From Boletus sp. NGJ (lineage: Eukaryota; Basidiomycota; Agaricomycetes; Boletales; Boletaceae), in assembly GCA_019096195.1 (NCBI GenBank), contig JAGTXK010000187.1, forward strand, positions 372,001 through 436,000: DNA of 64,000 nucleotides, read 5' to 3'. Made by a program: the position numbers and the translations under genes. The notes under the pieces are model-generated. The model did not search any database. It was not told where the DNA came from and saw only the letters and a program-made list of their open reading frames with translations. Positions 56,480 to 64,000 of this stretch are shown here, one piece after another (within the stretch, counting starts at the first letter, position 1; each line of letters starts with the position of its first letter).

Positions 56480-57190
56480 CGCCCTCATTTATAATTGACT
56501 GTCTCTGCCCCCATGCACTTTCCCAGCCCCATCAAAAAAGAAATCCATCCCCTCAACATCACCAACAATACTTGCAGTGAGCTGCTCAACTTGCTTTTGG
56601 GATGCCATGCTAACCAACAGCAGGATGACAAAATTTGTGCTGCTATGGAGTGACTTAGAAATGGTCCATGCATTACACCCCCCCTCAGGCCTGAATCCAT
56701 AGAAAGGGTCATGAACTGTCCCAGTGGGATGAGTAAGAAATGGCCGTTTCAGACAACACCTGCTGACTATATGCTACAGACTGTCTTCAGGATCAACCTT
56801 GACATGGTTGCCGATATAGCAGACCTTAAGACATTCATCATCGATCTTAGGGGGCACAAAGATTGTGTTGAGCTGAACACCTCTCATGAATACAAGCACC
56901 TCATCAATATTAGTGCTGGGGACTTTCCCCATGTTGTCATCCGCAATGACTTAGTGTGGTGTGATTGCACAGATATGGACTTGGGCTTCATCCCTGCCCC
57001 CACAGAGTGGATTGCAATTCTCAATTGGCTTGCAAAAGTCTGCCTCATGAAGGCCAGACTTTGCCAATTGACAATCCGGCGCCCTATCAGCAATCCATCA
57101 GACCCTGTTTTTGTCATATCAGAAAAACAATGTGACAGCCCCCCTGTCATCCACAGCCATCTCACTTTTATCCCGCTCTATATGGCCTAG
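56480..57190 (+). CDS. Hypothetical protein, 159+ residues
   Basis: The frame is open from ATG 56711 to TAG 57188, and the same frame extends upstream to about 56480 with one stop (56651-56653). It has a mixed alpha/beta-like composition, with FRINLDMVADIADLKTFIID, LRGHKDCVELNTSHEYKHLI, HVVIRNDLVWCDCTDMDLGF and IPAPTEWIAILNWLAKVCLM. No signal peptide or membrane helix is visible. It is clearly more gene-like than its surroundings, but I recognise no family. The CG content resembles the gene remnant at 58.2 kb, so both may belong to the same non-repeat island. Confidence 0.45.
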
Positions 57191-58108
57191 GCCAAATTGT
57201 AATCCCTTATTGCTGTATATAATTTTCTTGATGTTCAAAAATTGTTTGAATTCAAAGAGCCCCCCTTGTTTCAACCAAGAAGCCCTTGAGCCTGTCACTC
57301 AGTTGACAACACCACAAGATAAGAAGCAGAAAATTTAAACAAGCTGTTCATGGAAAATTGATGCTGCACTCGCAATCTTTTGAAAACTTAACACCACTTG
57401 TCACCACCATAACCAGCTGAAGTTGTAATACGCATGTGAACAGTCCCGTTCATTGGAACAAACTAATTTTGGCACATCCTCTCACCTAATTCCCCACTCC
57501 AGTAGATGATGAATGTACCATTTCTGACTGGAGTGCCCAGATTTAAGGCTATTTTCCATCTTCAAAACAATAGATTTATGGCCTGGGAAAATCGAAAGTC
57601 AGGATTGTGTGGGCTATCGGGCACTTGTCTGCTGCCCAAAGGAGGTCAGTTCATTTCCGATAGATGGAAATACAAACCACATGGGTTCTTGAGAAAGGTT
57701 GTTAGATCACCTCTGGTCCATTATTGGAATGGATCTTTCTAATACCACACCCAAAACACCTATGACCATGTCCATGCCATTGTGAACATCAATGAAGTTC
57801 TCATGCTGATGCTCATTGATAGCCCACACTCCTGCTCAGCTGACAATGCCACCATGTCATCACCCAAACATCTGTTCACCACTTGCCTAAACAGCACACC
57901 TTCCATCGGTCAGCTGGACCTCCAAGCCTCACCTTTCCCTTGTGGTCTGCATGCTTCTCACCATGATAAGACCATCTGACCACCTATAATTCAATCCAAT
58001 CATGATTAGATAGCTGAGAGCCTTCATACTCATCCCTAAAAGAGAGAGCAAAGCTCCACTCAAACATGTTAGCACTCGGGAGGAGTCAGACCAAACCCAT
58101 CTCTTTGC
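57191..58108. other. Small unrecognised frames
   Basis: Plus-strand frames at 57506-57739 and 57782-57976 have protein-like text (RFMAWENRKSGLCGLSGTCL; DNATMSSPKHLFTTCLNS) but no motif. They may be remains of one further gene. Nothing else supportable. Confidence 0.3.
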
Positions 58109-58109
58109 C

Positions 58110-58117
58110 TATAAAAG
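58110..58117 (+). promoter_or_regulatory. TATA box
   Basis: TATAAAAG lies 108 bp upstream of the ATG at 58218 and is followed by a pyrimidine-rich run (CCTCTCAATCCCCATCCCC, 58130-58148), the usual layout of a fungal core promoter and start region. A 4-codon upstream ORF (ATG at 58202) precedes the main start. Confidence 0.55.
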
Positions 58118-58217
58118 AATGGCATTGCACCTCTCAATCCCCATCCCCAGCTACTTGAACAAAACTCATAAGAAAATCACACTGTTTTCCATTTCACGCT
58201 AATGCCTTCCTCTTAGA

Positions 58218-59248
58218 ATGGCCAACCAGTTCAACAATCTTGAAGCGGTTTTTTGGGCTCTTGCTGCTGCCACTCTTAGGAGCAATGAGACTAAGCCTGC
58301 TGATCTGAAGGCTCTTCACACTGGTGAGTAGAATGACGAGGGGAAACAACCGATCTGATGACATCTTTGCATAGGTCAAGTTCCCATCGGTGCAGGTGGC
58401 CAATATGGCTCCACCTGGGAATTCACATGGGGCCTTCTGCATGACCTCCTGATGGGAGCCTGGTACCCCCTCATTCAGTTTTGCAACAAAAAGTGCACCA
58501 AAAGTGGCCTAGATTTTTACAACAATGAGTAGATCATCAATCAGATGGAGACACTCAACAAACCCTACATCCCCTATCTCCGCTACAATGGCTTCATCAA
58601 GATGGCTAACCTATTCGATGCTGCTATGAAGTTTGCCCTCATCACCACTTGCAAAGAGCTGTGTACTATCACCTGCGGCTTCCTCCATTACTTCAATCGC
58701 TATACTTCTTATACCCTCTTTTACTTTGATTGGAAGGCTCTCAGTGACAAGACCCCCTATGACACCACTCTCACCACAGCAGCTCCCAACGTCAACCTCA
58801 CCTACTGCATCCAGGTCACTAATGGTTAGAAGATCAAGATGTCTTGGAAGAAGCTTGGCATCGTTGCCTACACATTTCTCACCACCAACCAGACTTCCGA
58901 GCGCTGCAGAGCTTTCATTCAGTCTCTCCCCTTTAAGATCTTGCACATCCATGTCATGGTTAGCGGTAGTTCCATCTATGCTTGAGCACCAATGGTCACT
59001 GCTGCCCCACTCCTGTCATGGAATGTCAATGTGAGGCCCTGACTGGCCATCTCCATTTCTCCAAAGCAACGGGCATGAAACTTATCATCCAGTATGGCCC
59101 CGTCACCAAAGACATTGCAACCCCCATCCTCAGTGAAATCCTCCCACAGTTCCATAACTTGTTGCCCCAGCTTGGCTCTAGCTTGTGGGAGAGCATCTAT
59201 GAGACCAAGGATGAAATTAAGATCAAGGTTGAGTTGGCTAATGAGTAG
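58218..59248 (+). pseudogene. Unassigned gene remnant with promoter and intron
   Basis: After a TATA promoter an ATG opens a 35-codon exon. A 51-nt intron (58324-58374) leads to a long tract of protein-like sequence: YGSTWEFTWGLLHDLLMGAW, YIPYLRYNGFIKMANLFDAA, YTSYTLFYFDWKALSDKTPY, KMSWKKLGIVAYTFLTTNQT and FKILHIHVMVSGSSIY. The final part, ending ...DEIKIKVELANE, lies at about 59060-59248. Total size is near 340 residues. It is broken in a handful of places. Aromatic-rich blocks of this type made me consider a coat protein captured from a fungal double-stranded-RNA virus, but I cannot support that from sequence alone and leave it unassigned. If it is such a fossil it is an old, intron-bearing one. 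Confidence 0.5.
58324..58374 (+). other. Predicted 51-nt intron
   Basis: GTGAGT donor, CTGAT branch-like site and TTGCATAG acceptor. Removal keeps the reading frame (phase 1) into V-P-I-G-A-G-G-Q-Y-G. Confidence 0.65.
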
Positions 59249-60119
59249 GTTGGTAGCAATGGATGCCTGAAAGTATGAGTTATTTCCTTCGAATGACTGC
59301 CTATATCCTCTTAATACTTTCCTACCCACAAAGATATTTTTACATAAAAAATACCACAAAAGCTTCATATCCATGTCGATCAATTTGAATTTGTGTACAA
59401 GTATCCAAGAAATATGATGACCTTGTGCCCTATGAAAACTTTTTTCTTTGTCCAAGCCCCCCACTTTGCACCTCCACCATCTCCTATAGGGATGGATTAA
59501 ACAGAATATATTGAGATGTAATTTTCACAAAAGCATAGAACATCACCGTGGGTATTCCTAGAGAGATAAGAGATAGTATAGCCAAACAAACCTTGAATTG
59601 CACTCTCCTTAGCATCATAATATTGATTGAATTACTAAAACCTATCTGAGTGAACTAAGTGAGGTGTGTGTGAATCAATTCCAGTCTATTCCTATTTGGA
59701 ACATCTCAATACCTACCAAATCCAGTAAATCAGTAGGATTACCAACCCTAAAATCATTGCCTTTTATAGCAATTGACTTATTTGATCTTCTAAAACCTTG
59801 CTAACAAAGCCTAGCAATCCATTAGTGTTGACTAGCATATCTTTAGCTGTGTTTACACTTGTTTACCATTGTTTACACCACTAACCAGACTATGATTAAA
59901 TTTGTTTTAATTTCAATTCTTCAATGTTTGTTGAGAATTGGCAAACAACCTATGCACTTAGCTACACTAAGTATTCAACTGACTCAATCCTAGTATATCT
60001 AAATAGTGTTTCATCTAGGAGATATAAATTCCCCTAGCTTATAGTGTTCTAACCACAGGAGGCAAAGCAAATATCTGGGAAAACCTATTATTATCAAGTT
60101 TACATTACTTTTACCTGCA
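59249..60119. other. No gene recognised; AT-rich, LTR-like leader
   Basis: The CG content falls here as retroelement sequence resumes. A TGTTTACACTTGTTTACCATTGTTTACACC repetition (three TGTTTAC words) lies at 59849-59878. The stretch probably holds the leader of the Gag fragment that follows. Confidence 0.4.
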
Positions 60120-60935
60120 TAGAAGTCAGATTGAAGCCCATTGCAAAAGGACATTGAAGCAAAAATTCATTTGTCCCACAAACTATCCAATACAATATCA
60201 ATACCAACAAATACACTGGTAACCATGGTGTTAGGAATTTCCTTCCAAGGACCCCATTCATTACCAAGCCAAAAAAATAGAGATGCCCCTAATAAATTCA
60301 GGGGACATTACAAGAAAATCAAGGACTTCCTTAGGCAATATAAAAGAGTATTGGCCCACTGCCAAATCACTGATGATGAAGAGAAATGCAAAGGTATTAC
60401 TAACTATTGCAGTACTGAAGTGTACTGTTTTATTGAGCTATTGGACAAATATAGAGCCAATTACTAGGATGACTTAAAAGCCAAGCTACTCCTTCTATAT
60501 GATGCAGAGTGAGAAGTGGCACATTACCAAAATGATGACTTAGAATAATTTGCAAGAAAATACTCCAAGCAGCTCCTGGATAGCCTAGCAGCTTGAAAAC
60601 AATATGTTAGAAAATTCATAGTAATAGACCAATGGCTTAAGACTGAAAATGTCATCCAAAATAATAACTACAATACATATTTCTGGCTAGGAATCCCCCG
60701 AGATATACATAACTGAGTAAAAACCCACTTATTGGCTAGAGATACTAACAAAAATTTATTCAAGCCTTTCTTAAGCAAAGATTCAAGAGAAGATGCCTGC
60801 TCAGCACAGCACCTCATGGTCTGTATAAACCAAAGTCTTGTTGCAGTTACCAAACAGTCATTGAACTTGAGGACCCCAGATGTTCCAGCCACATTTAAGG
60901 GAGAGCAACAGATTGTATATTGATAGTATCACCTA
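60120..60935 (+). mobile_element. Ty3/Gypsy Gag fragment, plus strand, fossil
   Basis: Text such as KFRGHYKKIKDFLRQYKRVL, then the CQITDDEEKCKGITNYCSTE block, and a decayed continuation (60480-60900: LKAKLLLLYDAE, NTYFWLGIPRDIHN) follows the Gag order of the Gypsy clade seen at 31.7-42.3 kb. No protease or Pol follows. Broken. Confidence 0.6.
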
Positions 60936-61182
60936 CCATTCAGAAATACATGGAATGTGTTGAATTGTTACACTCCTGGAATATAATAACCAGGACTAGT
61001 TGATTGTCCTCTAGTTACCTATATTAGGAGAAGAGAATACTTGGCAATGAGTCTTGTATTAAGTCCAGAGGGATTTCACCTTGGGATACAGTTAGAAGTT
61101 TACTATCTAGTATTATAAATCATTCTAGTTGCCAATACTAGACAAAGGCACATGGTCAAGTACCACTTGTCATGTTACTAGG
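60936..61182. other. No gene recognised
   Basis: AT-rich junction between two oppositely oriented retroelement fragments. Confidence 0.4.
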
Positions 61183-62460
61183 TTAACATAACAATGATAG
61201 AACTATAGTTATCTGTCCACTCTTCTTATTCAATCTCAGAAATGACTGCTCTAAGCCATAAAAAGGCCCAATATAAGAATGTAGAGGTCCTGCTACTCTT
61301 ATAATCCTCCATAATTTAAAATCATGTTGGTCTTTTATTTGATGGTACCCAATTGATTCAACATTCCATCCACATTCTAGGCTCAAACTAGTTGTTTGAG
61401 TGGATATATTGGCAATCTTATCCTTTTAACTGAGTCATAAAAAATGAAATATTCTTTTGTGCTGCTATTGATGAGTGCATTTGTTCCAACAATTTTGCCA
61501 TCCTTCTGCCAGATCAGGAGAGGAATATGAATAGAATTACTCTTCAATCCAGAAATAAACACAAGGGCAATTGTGAAGGAGGGGACCAATATTGATCCAT
61601 CTTCTTCCTTAAAAATGTGACTTAGCAAGCATAGCTAGAATGGGATGCATAGTGGAAATTTCTTCAAAAGAACAAATATTTACATTTTTCTCCCAGTTTG
61701 TGGCAATATCTAATGCTTCCTTCAGTAGAAGCCCTTGCTCATCCAGCCATATCAAAGGCTAATTTGAGCATTCAATTGATCTGATTTCTTCTATTTGTCT
61801 TGAAGATACCAGCAATGTGTGTGTGCAATGAATCTTATTGGCACATTGCTACCTAAAGTGTGGTGGTGGTGGTAGGACAACCCTTATATATCCCCTTGTG
61901 GCTTCTTGGGCTCAGGTCACTAGATTCAAAATGAGATGATCTACATCCATGGCATTTGAATCTTGCTGTCTTCTGTTTCCTCCTCCTTCAAAATGCGGAG
62001 CTCTCCTGATGTTTTGGATCTTTCTGAGATCACTGTCTACTTTTGCTGCTTTGTCATAGACTTGTTCCATAGTGACATTTTCATTTTCATTGTTGAGGAC
62101 TCCACAATTCCAAAGTTGTGTGGCAATTTTTTCATTTACCATATAGAGAAAATATTCCAGGAAGGATACAACTTCATCTAGTCTAGAGCAGACTGTGAGT
62201 AGGCTGAATTGAGAAAGAAATTTGTTGAACCCATATTTGTCTTTCTTGTTCGATTTGACTATTTGAAGTTCTATCCTGACTATTTCCTTTATATTGTGAG
62301 GGAAGAATGTTTTCTTTAGCTTGGTATAGGTCTTGTCTGCCACTACTATATTCAGGTCAGCCATCTTAATATGCTAACCTTCAAAAAAAGCCTTTTCTCT
62401 TTCTTTTGATATCCTGTTCAAAAGGATATATGTATTGGTGTATGATGCTGATGTTGTCAT
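61183..62460 (-). mobile_element. Ty3/Gypsy Gag-protease fragment, minus strand, fossil
   Basis: The Gag frame (62364-61912) contains FLSQFSLLTVCSRLDEVVSF and ends in GGNRRQQDSNAMDVDHL, a common Gag C-terminus in fungal Gypsy elements. Next comes the protease region (61628-61383) with GTNALINSSTKEYFIFYDSV. Pol is absent. It faces the Gag fragment at 60.1-60.9 kb and belongs to another lineage. A moderate number of breaks. Confidence 0.7.
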
Positions 62461-62597
62461 AGTTTTTACTAGGAACCATTGAGAAGGTGCCTAATCTCTA
62501 CCTTGATGAATTACGGGAAATGTTGGTGCTAGCATCCAGGTGCACATTCTCAACAGCTATCATCTGGCACATGCTTCGTAAAGCTGGTTTTACAATG

Positions 62598-63036
62598 TGA
62601 CAGAATCTAAGAAAGGGCAGGAATGCCCAAGACTCAGCTGCTACCTAAGAGGGCAAAAATGACTGAGATGTATGTCAGTGAGTGGAAACTATATATACTA
62701 TGGGTGGAGGTATGCTTATACTATATTATGTTATATGTGATATTATATGAACAGGCCCAAAAGAAGTATAATATGTGTAAATATTGGCTAAGAAATGATG
62801 GGAAGTCTAACTGTAATAAAAGCTCATTCCAAGTTTGATGAGCATGGAAAAGTTCCAGAAACAGTTCTGGAGCACTTCTGAGATGACCATCTTGAAACCT
62901 ACAGAAGGGCACAGGAAATCTCGGAAGCAACCCTTGGAACTGGAGGTTCTGGAATGTGATTTCAAAATGGTACTTCTGGGATTAGAAGTGACGGAACCGA
63001 AATGGTTTGGGACTTGATTATGGGTGGATATTGTCA
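62598..63036. repeat. 439-bp solo LTR with perfect target duplication
   Basis: The insertion begins TGACAGAATC and ends ATATTGTCA. It is flanked on both sides by CAATG (62593-62597 and 63037-63041). The transposase frame is continuous across the site if the insertion and one CAATG are disregarded. It is a solo LTR of a family not otherwise seen in this window; the exact 5-bp duplication suggests a fairly young insertion. Confidence 0.85.
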
Positions 63037-63047
63037 CAATGAAAAAG

Positions 63048-63105
63048 GTAAGCAGTGTTTTACTAGTATATCAGTTTGTTGTGCTTTGAATCACTAATTT
63101 TATAG
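63048..63105 (+). other. 58-nt intron in DDE transposase
   Basis: GTAAGCAG donor after AAAAAG and TTTTATAG acceptor; phase 0, joining K-K to I-T-Q-V-A. Confidence 0.7.
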
Positions 63106-63305
63106 ATTACTCAGGTTGCTGTGGAACACTCCATAGAGAAGCATACTGACTATGTTGCTCAGACTCAGATCTCACAGTATCAACCAGAGCAGCTTGTTTT
63201 TGTTGACAAGAGCTTCATTGATCACTGCACAACATATCAGGGCTGTGCCTGGTCCATTCAGGGCACCAAAGCACAATATAAAGCCTTCTTTGGCCACAGT
63301 CAATG

Positions 63306-63364
63306 GTAAGTTCTTTGACAGATCATTGATATTGTTCTTTGATTTGTTACTAATGACAATATAG
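63306..63364 (+). other. 59-nt intron in DDE transposase
   Basis: GTAAGTTC donor and CAATATAG acceptor, phase 2; the joined frame reads into F-L-V-L-P-A-L-S-L-D-G, a family signature. Confidence 0.65.
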
Positions 63365-63568
63365 CTTTTTAGTTCTTCCAGCACTCTCACTTGATGGTTT
63401 TCTCCACTGCGACATTATTGAAGGGTCTTTTTGTACTGAATCATTCAAGCACTTTATTGAAGATTCACTTAAACAGATGCAATCATTTCCTGCATGAAAC
63501 TCAGTGATCATCATGGACAACTGCCAGATTCACAAGCATTCAGACATTCAGCAAATGATCAAAGAGAG

Positions 63569-63625
63569 GTATGTTTCATTCTTTGATATATTATTGCTCA
63601 GGCTTTCATTGACACACATTCATAG
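63569..63625 (+). other. 57-nt intron in DDE transposase
   Basis: GTATGTTT donor and CATTCATAG acceptor, phase 2; restores K-E-R-G-M-L-Y-E-F across the junction. Confidence 0.75.
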
Positions 63626-63809
63626 AGGAATGCTATATGAATTTTTAACACCCTATTCACCCAATTACAATCTAATTGAGCTTTCATTCTCAGCAATGAA
63701 GTACCACCTCCATCACAATAGTTCATATGCCTGGTTGGCTATGATTGAACTCTCCAATGAGGACATATATTTGATGTCTGTTTCTGCCTTGTACATGGTT
63801 CACCCTTAA

Positions 63810-64000
63810 GATATTTTGGGCTGATTCAAACACTGTGGTTATTTGTAGTCTACTGTAGATGATTGCTGCTGTCACTGTCAAGCTAATGTTGTTCCACTAG
63901 TTGATTACTGCTCATGAAGGTTAGCTTCTTGACATGTTGTAGGCATTCTTGGTTGATAAGCTGTCATCCATGTTTTTTTTCTTTTTCTTGTGCTTGAACA
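63810..64000. other. 3' flank of the DDE transposase
   Basis: A decayed continuation of the transposase C-terminus (ADILG-like, then CGYL, about 63811-63850) is followed by sequence without a recognisable terminal repeat before the window ends. Confidence 0.4.

Larger units (their letters stand above)
62475..63809 (+). pseudogene. DDE_3 / IS630-Tc1-like transposase gene, split by a solo LTR
   Basis: Exon text begins VPNLYLDELREML (62487) and continues IIWHMLRKAGFTM up to the solo LTR at 62598-63036. After it AAAAAG and a 58-nt intron (63048-63105) lead to ITQVAVEHSIEKHTDYVAQ and QLVFVDKSFIDHCTTYQG (first Asp, 63201-63215 region). A 59-nt intron (63306-63364) leads to VLPALSLDGFLHCDIIEGSF and IIMDNCQIHKH (second Asp, about 63513). 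A 57-nt intron (63569-63625) leads to GMLYEFLTPYSPNYNLIELS (Glu, about 63678). All three catalytic residues survive. A TGA at 63495-63497 and the LTR disable it. The N-terminal HTH part before 62475 is missing or unreadable. Transposon ends were not found. Confidence 0.85.

Noticed and set aside
54213-59248. A gene cluster or new defence system in the non-repeat island
   Set aside because: No recognisable enzyme, nuclease, toxin or receptor domain is visible in any frame, so a system-level claim would be unsupported.

Overview
The window looks like a transposon graveyard from a filamentous basidiomycete, most likely an Agaricomycete. Four things point there: GT-AG introns of 46-61 nt; a KDZ transposase with its cysteine cluster and a Helitron of the DUF6570 plus HUH-Rep type; Tc1-like, DDE_3/IS630-like and hAT transposases; and Ty3/Gypsy elements including a chromovirus. 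I infer no genus. I see no tRNA, rRNA or CRISPR array and no clearly intact conserved host gene.

Layout. 1-6.1 kb: host-type lineage-specific genes or pseudogenes (a PTPPPF-repeat protein running off the left edge, a decayed Cys-cluster/coiled-coil gene, and a multi-exon gene family often seen beside transposons). 6.7-9.8 kb: a decayed KDZ transposon. 10.1-11.25 kb: a 43/44-bp minisatellite organised as 87-bp dimers. 11.4-15.2 kb: the Rep half of a minus-strand Helitron. 15.3-18.5 kb: hypothetical fragments and simple repeats. 18.5-20.1 kb: a complete 1,600-bp Tc1-like element with 211-bp inverted repeats. 20.1-26 kb: unresolved sequence with hAT pieces and LTR-like promoters.

26-54 kb is a nested nest of Ty3/Gypsy remains. 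It holds a minus-strand chromovirus piece (26.9-31.7), a plus-strand Gypsy (31.7-42.3) carrying two Tc1 insertions, fragments in both orientations (42.3-46.1), a plus-strand Gypsy (46.6-50.7) and the 5' part of another chromovirus copy (50.7-53.5). At least three LTR families recur. One LTR insertion can be matched to a paralogous empty site within the window.

54-59.3 kb is less repeat-like. It has several unrecognised ORFs and a TATA-promoter, intron-bearing gene remnant at 58.2-59.25 kb that I could not assign. 60.1-62.4 kb holds two more Gypsy pieces in opposite orientation. 62.5-63.8 kb is a DDE transposase gene with three small introns, split by a 439-bp solo LTR with a perfect 5-bp target duplication.

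The genes do not form a pathway; what links them is serial insertion and decay. CG dinucleotides look rare across the retroelement block, and in-frame TGA/TAG codons in several broken genes fit C-to-T change, as expected under cytosine methylation. All family calls come from reading motifs by eye; no database search was run.
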